Below the pieces are notes generated by a model that had not been told where the DNA came from, did not search any database, and saw only the letters and a list, made by a program, of their open reading frames with translations. From the NCBI GenBank assembly GCA_016715195.1, contig JADKBB010000003.1, positions 122,777 through 186,776 of the forward strand: a DNA stretch of 64,000 bases, in the 5' to 3' direction. The position numbers and the translations under genes were made by a program. The stretch comes from Candidatus Villigracilis proximus. Its GTDB lineage: Bacteria; Chloroflexota; Anaerolineae; Anaerolineales; Villigracilaceae. Of this stretch, positions 26,078 through 34,277 are shown in pieces (position 1 is the first letter of the stretch; each line of letters starts with the position of its first letter).

Positions 26078-27424
26078 ATGCGTAAATACTTTTTTCCACT
26101 TGTGATCCTCGTTGCGCTCGCCGCTGCGGGGGGCTATTTGTATTACACCCGGGGCAGAGACTCCGCCCGCATGGCGCAAGTCTATAATTGGTTTCAGGAT
26201 CAGTCTTCAAGACCCGATCTGATGATGACTTCGGGAGCGAAATGCGGCGACGCCCCATTCATTTTCCCCACGAACGGCTTGATCGGCTTTATCTGGGACG
26301 ATTCTTTCCGCCCCGGTCACCGCCACTCCGGCCTCGACATTTTCGCAGGGACAGAGATCGGCGTAACGCCCATTGTCGCGGCCTACCCTGGCTACCTCAC
26401 CCGCCAAGCAGATTGGAAATCCACGGTCATTATCCGCGTGCCGGAAGACCCATTGCAGACTGGGCGTCAGATCTGGGTGTATTACACCCACATGGCAGAC
26501 CCGCAGGGAAATTCATTTGTCTCACCTGCATTCCCGATGGGCACATCCGAAGTGTATGTGGAAGCCGGCACCTTCCTCGGGTATCAGGGAAATTACTCAG
26601 GCGACCCCAATGCTCCGGTTGGGATTCATTTACACATTTCCATTGTGGAAGATGATGGCTTTGGTAATTTCAAAAACGAGTTGGACATCAACAACACATA
26701 CGACCCCACGCCTTATTTCGGTTTGCCTTTGAACGCAAACATAAACTCAGATGCAATTCCCTATTGGGGGAGTTATGGAGTCAATCAGCTTGCTGATTGC
26801 GCGGCAGGAAATCAAAGGAAAAATATGGACTTGAAAAACAAAGTTGTACTTATCACCGGCGCAGGGAAAGGCGCCGGGCGGACGCTGGCATTGGCACTTG
26901 CGCAACGCGGCGCACGAGTGGCTGTGAACGACATCTCGCCCATCAACGTGGAGGAAGCAGCGGCGGAGATCATCGCCAATGGCGGAGAAGCCAAAGCCTA
27001 CGTTGAAGATATTGCAAAAAAAGTCGGCGTGCAGTATTTGGTAAAAGGTGTGGAGGATGATTTCGGTGCGATTGATATTCTCATTAATCACGCATCGGTG
27101 GAACCGCACACACCTTTGCTCAAGATGGATGAATGGGACTGGCACCGCACTTTGGATGTAAATCTAACCGGCGTGTTTCTGACTGTGCAATCTGTGGGAC
27201 GCATGATGCGGGAACAAGGTCACGGGGCGATCATTAATATCGTAGCAGGAGCAGGCGAAGGGTCGATCAAAGATGCGGGGGCTTATTTATCCAGTAAGGC
27301 CGGAGCGGCAATGTTATCCCGTCAGGCAGATGTTGAGTTGAGTCCGCATGGCGTTCGGGTGTATGCAGTTGAAAATTCGGCGGATGTGGTGAAGGATGTA
27401 TTATCCATTTTGGAGGCGCAATGA
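26078..27424 (+). CDS. Membrane-anchored M23 metallopeptidase fused in frame to a short-chain dehydrogenase
   Basis: 448 aa in one frame. Residues 1-25 form a membrane anchor (YFFPLVILVALAAAGGYLYY). Residues 60-235 are a LytM/M23 domain with HRHSGLDIF (HxxxD) and GIHLHISI (HxH), a zinc peptidase for murein or protein cross-links outside the membrane. From residue 250 the sequence is an SDR: NKVVLITGAGKGAGR (NAD(P)-binding), ILINHASVEP in place of NNAG, and AYLSSKAGA (YxxxK). An SDR needs cytosolic NAD(P)H, so a single exported fusion makes little sense. The ATG at 26825, with AAAGGA before it, is a likely independent start; the M23 stop codon has probably been lost or mis-sequenced. Confidence 0.75.
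   Translation: MRKYFFPLVILVALAAAGGYLYYTRGRDSARMAQVYNWFQDQSSRPDLMMTSGAKCGDAPFIFPTNGLIGFIWDDSFRPGHRHSGLDIFAGTEIGVTPIVAAYPGYLTRQADWKSTVIIRVPEDPLQTGRQIWVYYTHMADPQGNSFVSPAFPMGTSEVYVEAGTFLGYQGNYSGDPNAPVGIHLHISIVEDDGFGNFKNELDINNTYDPTPYFGLPLNANINSDAIPYWGSYGVNQLADCAAGNQRKNMDLKNKVVLITGAGKGAGRTLALALAQRGARVAVNDISPINVEEAAAEIIANGGEAKAYVEDIAKKVGVQYLVKGVEDDFGAIDILINHASVEPHTPLLKMDEWDWHRTLDVNLTGVFLTVQSVGRMMREQGHGAIINIVAGAGEGSIKDAGAYLSSKAGAAMLSRQADVELSPHGVRVYAVENSADVVKDVLSILEAQ
26825..27424 (+). other. SDR module, probably translated separately from internal ATG 26825
   Basis: 199 residues from the internal ATG, short for an SDR (about 250). The Rossmann motif TGAGKGAG and the YxxxK pair are present. The serine that normally precedes the Tyr by about 13 residues is replaced (INIVAGAGEGS), and the C-terminal substrate-binding part is trimmed. 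It may be catalytically weak or inactive. The next gene overlaps its end by ATGA. Confidence 0.6.
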
Positions 27425-27891
27425 AGGAACTGCTTGAGTACCGTGTAAAACTGCTCGAAAGATTCAGAGAAGCGGCGCAGGAATTTCGCACCGCGTGTGA
27501 AACAGCCGGTGATCCCGCCGCAAAAGTAGACGGCGAGTGGACCGTGCAGCAGATCGCTGTCCACACACGTGACGTGAGCAGATTTGTATACGGCGCGCGC
27601 GTGCATCAAACCATCCTCGAAGAGAATCCATCCTTCACGAATTTTGATGCCGATAAATGGATGCTCGAACATTATGATCCGCAGGAATCATTGAGCACAA
27701 TTTTGAGCGAATTCACAACCTATGTGGAAGAGTTGTGCGTGATGCTCGAAAGCCAACCGCGTGAGGCGTGGTCACGAGTCAGCCGGCATGAGATCGTGGG
27801 CGGCGGATTGACCATGCAGCTTTGGGTGGAACGTAATTTGGCACACATTGAAGAACATTTGCGTGCCTTGAAAAAGATGAAAAATAAGTGA
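27421..27891 (+). CDS. DinB-like four-helix protein
   Basis: 156 aa. Helical, with the DinB/YfiT metal-site pattern: EWTVQQIAVHTRDVSRF (first His, about residue 47) and NLAHIEEHLRAL at the C-terminus (two His). DinB-superfamily proteins include thiol-dependent transferases (BstA, maleylpyruvate isomerase-like). No thiol-biosynthesis gene is adjacent. The start overlaps the SDR stop (ATGA), so it belongs to the same operon. Confidence 0.8.
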   Translation: MKELLEYRVKLLERFREAAQEFRTACETAGDPAAKVDGEWTVQQIAVHTRDVSRFVYGARVHQTILEENPSFTNFDADKWMLEHYDPQESLSTILSEFTTYVEELCVMLESQPREAWSRVSRHEIVGGGLTMQLWVERNLAHIEEHLRALKKMKNK

Positions 27892-27920
27892 ATTTTGCCC
27901 GTTTTCTGCGTATTTCGGTG

Positions 27921-27926
27921 TAAAAT
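27921..27926 (+). promoter_or_regulatory. -10 element of leaderless response-regulator gene
   Basis: TAAAAT, AGCACA (6 nt), then ATG 27933; no SD. Confidence 0.55.
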
Positions 27927-27932
27927 AGCACA

Positions 27933-28325
27933 ATGAAAAAGCAACGAATACTCCTTGTGGACGATCACGAAGTGGTGCGGCTCGGCTTAAAATCCCTGCT
28001 GGAGCGCCACCCTCAGTTTGAAGTCGGACGCGGCGAAGCATTACTTGACCCTGCTGTGACCCAGCGCGTCTTCCAGGAAGTGCGACGCGCGGTGAAGGAA
28101 GAGGAAGCCTCAGCCTTTGCCCATTTGAGTCAACAGGAAAAGCATGTGCTGCTGCTGGTTTCAGAAGGCAAGACCAACCGCGAGATCGCAAAGAATTTAT
28201 TCCTTGGCGAAGGCACCGTGCGTAATTATGTTTCCAGCATTCTCTCGAAGTTGAGCGTAAACAATCGCGCCGAAGCCGCAGCCTACGCTGTGGAACACAG
28301 CCTGAGAGAATATATTTCAACCTAA
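27933..28325 (+). CDS. NarL/LuxR-type response regulator with most of its receiver domain deleted
   Basis: 130 aa instead of about 215. It begins with a normal receiver start (RILLVDDHEVVRLGLKSLLERHPQFEV) and then jumps to GRGEALLDPAVTQRVFQEVRR, which normally lies in the linker after the receiver. The phosphoacceptor Asp, the Thr/Ser and the Lys are all missing. The LuxR HTH is intact: HLSQQEKHVLLLVSEGKTNREIAKNLFLGEGTVRNYVSSILSKL. The frame is kept across the gap. It may act as a phosphorylation-independent DNA-binding protein, or be a decaying gene. No histidine kinase adjoins it. Confidence 0.85.
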   Translation: MKKQRILLVDDHEVVRLGLKSLLERHPQFEVGRGEALLDPAVTQRVFQEVRRAVKEEEASAFAHLSQQEKHVLLLVSEGKTNREIAKNLFLGEGTVRNYVSSILSKLSVNNRAEAAAYAVEHSLREYIST

Positions 28326-28340
28326 ATTTTTCATTTCAAG

Positions 28341-28400
28341 AACGGAGGCACAGCACACAGAGAAGATCAACTCAGTGAAAATGTGTCTCCGTTTTTTATT
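28341..28400 (+). terminator. Terminator after the response-regulator gene
   Basis: 12-bp arms AACGGAGGCACA / TGTGTCTCCGTT separated by about 29 nt and followed by T6ATTT. Confidence 0.7.
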
Positions 28401-28412
28401 TAAGAGAAACCC

Positions 28413-28979
28413 ATGTTCCCATTCATCACACTTACCGACGGCACGATCAATCTGCGTCCATTTGAATTTGGCGAGGAAAACACCCTGCATCTCGCAGTTC
28501 ATGAATCCCTGCCCGAATTGGAACCGTGGATGTCGTGGGCCAATGCAAATTACACCAGTGAAACCGCGCTTAATTTCATCGCCCTCACCCGCACCTACTG
28601 GTCAAACGGATCGTTATATGCATTCGCCATCGCCGATGCAAAAACAGGCGAATTTCTGGGCGGATGCAGTTTGAGTCACATTCACCCGATCTATCATTTC
28701 TGCAACCTGGGATATTGGGTACGCACATCCCGCCACGGAGAGGGCATCGCCGGGCGGGCCGCGAAATTGGCCGCGCGTTTTGCATTCGAACGGCTTAACC
28801 TGATCCGCGCTGAGATCGTCATTGCAATTGGGAACGAACCCAGCAAACGGGTTGCAGAAAAAGCGGGCGCACATTACGAGGGGATATTATTAAACCGGAT
28901 GGTGGTGGGCACTCGTTTTTTCGACGCTCACATGTTCTCGCTTCTCCCCTCAGACTTTGAGCTGGTTGCCCGACTATAA
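28413..28979 (+). CDS. GNAT acetyltransferase, RimJ/RimL type
   Basis: 188 aa. It opens ITLTDGTINLRPFEFGEE like RimL proteins; YWVRTSRHGEGIAGRAAKLAARFAFERL is the acetyl-CoA loop and NEPSKRVAEKAGAHYEGIL the last strands. Substrate is not inferable. It is separate from the four-gene GNAT cluster. The SD is weak (AAGAG). Confidence 0.88.
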   Translation: MFPFITLTDGTINLRPFEFGEENTLHLAVHESLPELEPWMSWANANYTSETALNFIALTRTYWSNGSLYAFAIADAKTGEFLGGCSLSHIHPIYHFCNLGYWVRTSRHGEGIAGRAAKLAARFAFERLNLIRAEIVIAIGNEPSKRVAEKAGAHYEGILLNRMVVGTRFFDAHMFSLLPSDFELVARL

Positions 28980-29051
28980 GCAAAAGTGACCGCAGACAGT
29001 AGACCACGGACCATCGCCTTCGACAGTTATTTACATTCAGGAATTTAAATT

Positions 29052-29057
29052 TATAAT
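29052..29057 (+). promoter_or_regulatory. -10 element of leaderless formyltransferase gene
   Basis: TATAAT, GACCATC (7 nt), then ATG 29065. An ATG at 29056 overlaps the hexamer itself and is therefore unlikely to be the start. Confidence 0.55.
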
Positions 29058-29064
29058 GACCATC

Positions 29065-29769
29065 ATGACTCAATCCACATCATCTCTGCTCTTCCTCGGC
29101 AAGGCCGATGACCTCGATTGCGCACGCGCGCTGGAGTATTGTCAACAGCATTTTTCCCATGTGACATATTGTCTCGGCAAATGGGGTGACCCGCTGCCCG
29201 AGGATATTCGCAACTGGGAAGGTGATTACATCATCTCGTATCTTTCACGCTGGGTAGTGCCTGAGTCATTATTGAACCGCGCAAAGATCGCCGCCATTAA
29301 CTTTCATCCGGCTTCGCCTGAATATCCTGGTATTGGCTGTAATAATTTCGCCTTGTATGAAGACGCCAAAGAATACGGCTCGACCTGTCATCACATGGCC
29401 GGCAAAGTGGATACAGGCAAGATCATCAAGGTCAGGCGTTTCCCCGTCCACCCCGAAGACGGCGTGGAAGAAATCCTCCAGCGGACCTATGAGAATCAAA
29501 TGGCGTTGTTCTTCGAAATTGCAGAACTCATGGCCGAAGGGAAAGAACTCCCCGTCTCAACCGAAAAATGGACCCGTCCGCCTTTTTCACGCAAACAATT
29601 TGACGAACTATTTAGAATCACCCCCGATATGAGCGCAGACGAAGTGCGAAGAAGAGTCCGCGCGATTAGTTATAAACAATGGCAGCCGTATGTGGAAATC
29701 CACGGGTATCGGTTTGAGTATAGGCGGGAAGGAAGAGAAGTAAAAGTAAAAGTAATAAGTAATAAGTAA
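29065..29769 (+). CDS. Stand-alone formyl transferase-domain protein
   Basis: 234 aa. The formyltransferase core is visible: DYIISYLSRWVVP, AAINFHPASPEYPGIGCNNFALYE (N..HP..PxxxG, formyl-folate and catalytic site) and STCHHMAGKVDTGKIIKV (H..x..DxG). The catalytic Asn-His-Asp set is therefore present. It lacks the C-terminal OB domain of methionyl-tRNA formyltransferase and has its own C-terminal region (PFSRKQFDELFRI, YKQWQPYVEIHGYRFEYR). Such enzymes often formylate amino-sugar nucleotides for surface glycans; that role is an inference. Start chosen at 29065 from promoter geometry. Confidence 0.8.
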   Translation: MTQSTSSLLFLGKADDLDCARALEYCQQHFSHVTYCLGKWGDPLPEDIRNWEGDYIISYLSRWVVPESLLNRAKIAAINFHPASPEYPGIGCNNFALYEDAKEYGSTCHHMAGKVDTGKIIKVRRFPVHPEDGVEEILQRTYENQMALFFEIAELMAEGKELPVSTEKWTRPPFSRKQFDELFRITPDMSADEVRRRVRAISYKQWQPYVEIHGYRFEYRREGREVKVKVISNK

Positions 29770-29803
29770 AAAAAGAGCGCGGACATTCGTCCACGCTCTT
29801 TTT
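29770..29803. terminator. Bidirectional terminator
   Basis: Stem AAAAAGAGCGCGGAC / GTCCACGCTCTTTTT (one mismatch), loop ATTC. It serves the formyltransferase gene and the convergent endonuclease IV-like gene. Confidence 0.88.
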
Positions 29804-29832
29804 CATCCTTCATCCTTCATAATTCATCCTTA

Positions 29833-30687
29833 TCACTCTTTCTCCCCACTCACCTTCATCCACGTCTTCTTCATGATCAGCGCATCTTCTTCCATGATGG
29901 GACTTTCGCACATGATGCGGCCGGCACAGCCAAATTTATGCAGCGCTTTGAACAGGGCTTTCATATCCAAGTCCGCATCGGCGAGTTTGAGATGATTCTT
30001 TTCGCCTTTGGGACCATACTCAATTCCCGAGAGATGAATGTGTAAATGCTTAAGAGCCTTTTCGCCCAATTCGCGGCCATAAAACTCCAGCACACGCGAC
30101 CATTCATCATAGGTATTCATGGTTCCGTCACCGGGGCGGGCGTGTAAATGTGCAAAGTCCAGACAGGGCAGAACCATATCTGTGGCAATGCTCATCGCAA
30201 CAGCATCTTCAAGCGATCCGAGCATGGCAGATTTGCCCATTGTCTCAGGGCGGAGAGTCACTTTGTCGCCATTCTTCTTAAGTTCATCCACACAACCCTG
30301 CAAACGCGGAATGGCGATCTTCAACACATCCAGCGGATCATTCAAAAAATACGAACCGGGGTGAAAGATAATATCCGTGGCACCTGCGAGATAACCATAA
30401 TGCGCCGCATCCATTAGACGTTTGCGTGATTTCGGCCATTCTTCATCCGTGGCATTCAAGTTAAAAAAATACGGCGCATGAATACTTAATGCCACGTCAT
30501 GTTCCTTGCCCGCAGCTTTGATCAAAGCGCAGGTGGCCTCCGTCACACGCACCGACTGCACCCAGCCAAGTTCCAAAGTATCCAGTCCGATAGACTTGCT
30601 GAATTCAATTGCGCCTACAGAGCCGCCCGGTTTTTTCGGCGTGCCCGAGGGAGAGCCAACGGTTCCAAATTTAAACGATAAAGTCAT
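29833..30687 (-). CDS. Endonuclease IV-like (AP endonuclease family 2) TIM-barrel protein
   Basis: 284 aa. The metal-ligand motifs of the Nfo family are recognisable: LSIHAPYFFNL, IIFHPGSYFLND, LRPETMGKSAMLGSLEDAV, PCLDFAHLHAR, HLHIHLSGIEYGPKGEKNHL and IMCESP. Nfo proteins cut DNA 5' of abasic sites with a trinuclear zinc centre. The HLHLSG..GEKNHL segment differs from the classical HLNDS..DRH, as in a prokaryotic subgroup of unclear function, so a sugar-isomerase-like role is possible. SD CTGGAG precedes ATG 30687. Confidence 0.8.
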   Translation of the reverse strand: MTLSFKFGTVGSPSGTPKKPGGSVGAIEFSKSIGLDTLELGWVQSVRVTEATCALIKAAGKEHDVALSIHAPYFFNLNATDEEWPKSRKRLMDAAHYGYLAGATDIIFHPGSYFLNDPLDVLKIAIPRLQGCVDELKKNGDKVTLRPETMGKSAMLGSLEDAVAMSIATDMVLPCLDFAHLHARPGDGTMNTYDEWSRVLEFYGRELGEKALKHLHIHLSGIEYGPKGEKNHLKLADADLDMKALFKALHKFGCAGRIMCESPIMEEDALIMKKTWMKVSGEKE

Positions 30688-30698
30688 GGGAAAACTCC

Positions 30699-30729
30699 AG
30701 GGATTAGGGATTAGGGATTAGGGATTAGG
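30699..30729. repeat. Tandem heptamer GGGATTA repeat
   Basis: GGATTAG-type heptamer repeated four times with a partial fifth, overlapping the 3' end of the dgkA gene, whose last codons and stop are written in the repeat (IPNP-stop). Likely slippage-prone. Confidence 0.85.
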
Positions 30730-31097
30730 AAAATTAGTTGCGCGTATAAGGGCGGGCCGAGAATTAATAGTCCGATCAAGATCGCAGCCAGAGCCGCAAC
30801 CAGCACGGCAGCAGCGCCCACGTCCTTGCCGATCTTCGCCAGCGGATGTAAATCCGGGCTGGCAAGGTCAACCACGGATTCGATGGCGGTATTCAAAAAT
30901 TCAGCGGCGAATACCATGGCGATGGTCAAGATCAACACCGCCCAATCACGCGGCGGCAGTCGCAGCCAGAAAGCAAAGATAAAAACCAACGTGGCCGCAA
31001 GGCTGTGTATCCATGCATTTTTTTGCGTGCGCAAGGCATAATGCCAGCCGCGAAACGCATGACGAAATGAATGGATGCGGGACATCAAAAAGGACAT
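30711..31097 (-). CDS. dgkA: Diacylglycerol kinase/undecaprenol kinase (DgkA-like)
   Basis: 128 aa small integral kinase. It has the N-terminal amphipathic segment SFRHAFRGWHYALRTQKNAWIH, the catalytic Glu region FAAEFLNTAIESVVDLAS (ENTAIE-like motif) and Asp/Lys in HPLAKIGKDVGAAAV, with three membrane helices. Gram-positive-like members phosphorylate undecaprenol for cell-wall lipid recycling. ATG 31097 directly follows the ybeY stop. The ybeY-dgkA adjacency is common in many phyla. Confidence 0.92.
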   Translation of the reverse strand: MSFLMSRIHSFRHAFRGWHYALRTQKNAWIHSLAATLVFIFAFWLRLPPRDWAVLILTIAMVFAAEFLNTAIESVVDLASPDLHPLAKIGKDVGAAAVLVAALAAILIGLLILGPPLYAQLIFLIPNP

Positions 31098-31100
31098 CAA

Positions 31101-31574
31101 CTACGAATCCTGTATCTTGACATGCGACAGCCCGAGTCTTTCCAAAACTTCAGCCTGCGCTTTCCACATCCGGGCTTTTTCCTCCGCCTCGGCATGGTCG
31201 TGCCCCAGCAGGTGTAATGTTCCGTGTATAACAAGTAACTGCGCTTCCGCTTCCACTGAATGTCCGCCGGCCTGCGCTTGTTGTGTTGCACGCGGAATCG
31301 AGATCAGAATATCACCAAGATACGGCACGCCTGTTTCGGGGTCAGATTCAGAAGAGGGGAAAGACAGCACATCGGTGGGCGCATCCACACCGAGGAATTC
31401 GCGATTCAACTCGTGTAACTGCGCGTCGTCTGTCAGGACGATGGTCATGTCACAGTCAACAGGAGCAGCTTCGAGGTCCGCAAGAAGCGGGGTTGAAATC
31501 TCAAGCGTGACACGGGCTGCACGTTCCAATAAAGATTCATCTGAGAATTTTTGTTGCGAGTCTATATTTATCAT
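31101..31574 (-). CDS. ybeY: Endoribonuclease YbeY
   Basis: 157 aa. The zinc site HxxxHxxxxxH is HGTLHLLGHDH (about residue 118). LNREFLGVDAPTDVLSFPSSE carries the conserved NxxFR-like and TDVLSFP motif. It matures the 3' end of 16S rRNA and acts in ribosome quality control. The start overlaps the pgpH stop by 4 nt (ATGA). Confidence 0.95.
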   Translation of the reverse strand: MINIDSQQKFSDESLLERAARVTLEISTPLLADLEAAPVDCDMTIVLTDDAQLHELNREFLGVDAPTDVLSFPSSESDPETGVPYLGDILISIPRATQQAQAGGHSVEAEAQLLVIHGTLHLLGHDHAEAEEKARMWKAQAEVLERLGLSHVKIQDS

Positions 31575-33682
31575 TTTTCCTTCCGCAGCGCATGGATGGT
31601 TGAGTCCTGATCGGGGACTTTCGCATTGGGATATTGAATGCGCGGATGATAGGTGCCGCGCAAAGTGGTAACGAATGATTCAGTGATCAGATTCAGGTCA
31701 CGGAGAGTCAGAAGCGTATCATCCAGTTGACTATATTTTTGTACAGTTTCGATCACATTGCGGACGAGCGCGCGCAGATTGTCATCTGTTTCGGGGCGTT
31801 CGGCGCGGGCGCGGGCTTCTGTGGCATCCGCGAGCATCAGCAACGCAGTTTCACGTGAATTCGGGCGCGGACCAGGATAACGGAATTTTTCAATTTCCAC
31901 TTTGGCCGCATCGCCGCCTACTGCATCCATGGCTTGAGTATATTGATAACGCGTAATGAGCGTGCCATGATGTTCAAGAATAAAATCCTGCAAACGTTCC
32001 GGCAGACGATACTTTCTTGCCAGTTGAACACCATCGGTCACATGGCGGATAATGGTCGCTGCGGATTCTTCAGGCGCGATATCATGATGCGTATTCACAT
32101 TCCCCGGCACTTGATTTTCAATAAAAAATGTGGGGTTGAGCGCCTTGCCAATATCATGGAATTGCGCGCCCACACGCGTAAGCAAGGGATCAGCGCCAAT
32201 TTTTTCGGCAGCCTGCTCCGCGAGATTGGCAACCTGCAAACTATGTTGATACGTGCCGGGTGCGTTACGCAGCAGAAATTGCAGCAGCGGAAAATCAGGG
32301 CGTGAAATATCAAGCAATTGAAATGCGGTTGTGATGCCGAGCGACTGTGCGAATAAATATTGAAGCAATAGTGTTATGCTCGCAGCGGAAAATCCCGCGA
32401 AGGCAACTACACCGATAAATTGAACAATGCCAAGCCAATCAGGCGCGAAGAACGGCAGGCGATACGCCAAAAGCACAACAAAACCTGAAAGCGAAATGGC
32501 GATTCCCGCGCGCACAAATCCCCAAAAGCGGCGCACCGGTCCCAGCACAAGCAAACCGATCAAAGATGACAGCAAATAATACGGCGCAAGGTCAAGTGTA
32601 TTCGACAAACCATAGGAAGCCAGCAAAGAAAGTGGAATGGCAACCACGAGCCCCGCTTCAAGACCAAACAAAGCAGTCACGAGCAGCCCCGCTGCTTGTA
32701 ACGGATACCCGTAAGGCGCAAGGGTGCGGTTGGTAAATAAACGCGCACCAACCAAAAACACAACAAAAATAATAGCGATCACCAGCATACTGCGCGGATC
32801 ATTGACAACAGCCGAGCGTTTGCGGCGATAAAAATAAAGGGGAACAAGGATCGCAGAAAGAATAATAATCGCCGCCGCCCCAAGCATATCCTCCCAACGC
32901 TGACCGGGGCGGATCATGCCGAGCTGCTGAAAAGCTTCCATATCTGCCGGGGTGATGATCTCCCCCGCAGGGACGATCGTCTCTCCGGCTTTATACGTCC
33001 GCACGATCGGCTCCACCGCATCACGCGCAGATTGACGGGCGGCGGTGGTCAACTCTTCACTAAAAAAACTATTGGGCACAACAAAAGCGCTAACCAACTC
33101 CGAAACCAGAATCGATTGCTGCTCATTCAAAGTAAGGCTTACAAAGGAGGAAACACCAGCCTGCGTGGATTCCACTTTATCTTCGTAGATCGCGCGGCGC
33201 ATCACCTGTTCCAATACCCGCAGAGATTCCGCCTGCACCGCCTCCCAGCGCGATGCAGAAATTCCGATCACATAATCAACGGTCTCAAGTTTCAAGCGGA
33301 CATCACTAAGCGCAACGAGGTTCGATTTTTTCTCCTCCGAAGTCAGGACAACATTATCGCGCACCGAAGTAATGTATTGCAAAGCTGTCCGCAGCCGCTC
33401 GATCTGTTCACGCGCAATCGCAGCATCGGGCACACTATACACGGGCAGCACCGCGCTCTCAGCCGCCAGACGAGCCTCTTCAGTGCGAATATCACTTACA
33501 TACTCAATATCACGCGGAGCCTGCTGGGCAGTCTGCGATACATCCCCTACATCCAACGCCTGCGTCATCGGACGCAGCGCGATCGGCATCGTCAGCGCAG
33601 CAAAAGAGACAAGACTGACCGCAACGATCAGGCTGATCTGTAAAATTCGAATTCGGGTGGAAACGGGGGTACGTGCAGACAT
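31571..33682 (-). CDS. pgpH: 7TM-HD cyclic-di-AMP phosphodiesterase (PgpH-like)
   Basis: 703 aa. An N-terminal membrane helix is followed by an extracellular domain (about 40-290, SQTAQQAPRDIEYVSDIRTEEARLAAESAVLPVYSV), seven membrane helices (about 290-470) and a cytosolic HD domain: VGAQFHDIGKALNP (HD), THHDIAPEESA (HHD-like), ILEHHGTLITRYQY. Listeria PgpH hydrolyses c-di-AMP to pApA; the same layout suggests this role here. ATG 33682 was preferred over TTG 33691. The pgpH-ybeY-dgkA order is a typical conserved operon. Confidence 0.92.
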   Translation of the reverse strand: MSARTPVSTRIRILQISLIVAVSLVSFAALTMPIALRPMTQALDVGDVSQTAQQAPRDIEYVSDIRTEEARLAAESAVLPVYSVPDAAIAREQIERLRTALQYITSVRDNVVLTSEEKKSNLVALSDVRLKLETVDYVIGISASRWEAVQAESLRVLEQVMRRAIYEDKVESTQAGVSSFVSLTLNEQQSILVSELVSAFVVPNSFFSEELTTAARQSARDAVEPIVRTYKAGETIVPAGEIITPADMEAFQQLGMIRPGQRWEDMLGAAAIIILSAILVPLYFYRRKRSAVVNDPRSMLVIAIIFVVFLVGARLFTNRTLAPYGYPLQAAGLLVTALFGLEAGLVVAIPLSLLASYGLSNTLDLAPYYLLSSLIGLLVLGPVRRFWGFVRAGIAISLSGFVVLLAYRLPFFAPDWLGIVQFIGVVAFAGFSAASITLLLQYLFAQSLGITTAFQLLDISRPDFPLLQFLLRNAPGTYQHSLQVANLAEQAAEKIGADPLLTRVGAQFHDIGKALNPTFFIENQVPGNVNTHHDIAPEESAATIIRHVTDGVQLARKYRLPERLQDFILEHHGTLITRYQYTQAMDAVGGDAAKVEIEKFRYPGPRPNSRETALLMLADATEARARAERPETDDNLRALVRNVIETVQKYSQLDDTLLTLRDLNLITESFVTTLRGTYHPRIQYPNAKVPDQDSTIHALRKEK

Positions 33683-33693
33683 AAGGATCAATC

Positions 33694-33730
33694 ATAAAGA
33701 GCAGACCTTTATCAAGCCTGCTCTTTATGA
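33694..33730 (-). terminator. Terminator between yqeY and pgpH
   Basis: Inverted repeat CATAAAGAGCAG / CTGCTCTTTATG with a 13-nt loop, 7 nt past the yqeY stop. Confidence 0.6.
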
Positions 33731-33737
33731 TAAAAGA

Positions 33738-34184
33738 TCACTTGGTAAGTAATTCTTTAACAGTGGAGCTGATCATATCATTTGGAGCGCGTCCCGCGAT
33801 CTTGGGCATCACGATCTTCATCACCTTGCCCATGTCACCGGGCGCCGACGCGCCTGTTTCATCAATGGCGGCCTGCACCAATGCGCGCAGCTCTTCGGCG
33901 GGCATGGCTTGAGGCAGAAAAACCTCCAGAACTTTGATCTCGGTTTCGTTATCTGCGATCAGGTCAAGACGATCGGCCTTCTTCGCTTCTTCAATAGCCT
34001 CGCGGCGATTCTTGATCTCTTTTTGGATCAACGCCACAATCGCCAGTTCCTCAAGCGCGGCTTGCTTATCCACCTCGGCCTGCTTCACCGCCGCAAGCAC
34101 CATACGCACCGTGCGCTTGCGGATCTCATCGCCGCTCTTCATCGCATCTTTGACTGATTCATTAAGTTGAGTTTTTATGTCCAT
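33738..34184 (-). CDS. GatB/YqeY-domain protein
   Basis: 148 aa. The whole protein is the YqeY domain: LNESVKDAMKSGDEIRKRTVRMVLAAVKQAEVDK, AIVALIQKEIKNRREAIEEAKKADR, EIKVLEVFLPQAMPAEEL and DMGKVMKIVMPKIAGRAPNDMIS. It resembles the tail domain of the GatB amidotransferase subunit and may bind tRNA. ATG 34184 has TATAAT ending 6 nt upstream; the AAAGGG further upstream lies before the -10 and would not be in the transcript. Confidence 0.92.
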   Translation of the reverse strand: MDIKTQLNESVKDAMKSGDEIRKRTVRMVLAAVKQAEVDKQAALEELAIVALIQKEIKNRREAIEEAKKADRLDLIADNETEIKVLEVFLPQAMPAEELRALVQAAIDETGASAPGDMGKVMKIVMPKIAGRAPNDMISSTVKELLTK

Positions 34185-34190
34185 AATTTT

Positions 34191-34196
34191 ATTATA
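34191..34196 (-). promoter_or_regulatory. -10 element of leaderless yqeY
   Basis: TATAAT, AAAATT (6 nt), ATG 34184. Confidence 0.6.
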
Positions 34197-34277
34197 CCCT
34201 TTCATGATTTGGATGAAGTGCCCGCTTCTTTTCATACCTCAAGCCTGCTTCAACAACCCGGGCATTCCCCAGGCTGA

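Noticed and set aside
30699..30729. CRISPR-like or telomere-like array
   Set aside because: Units are 7 bp with no spacers and only four to five copies; a simple tandem repeat.
33032..33643. 203-codon plus-strand ORF
   Set aside because: Antisense shadow of pgpH, whose HD and transmembrane features are clear.
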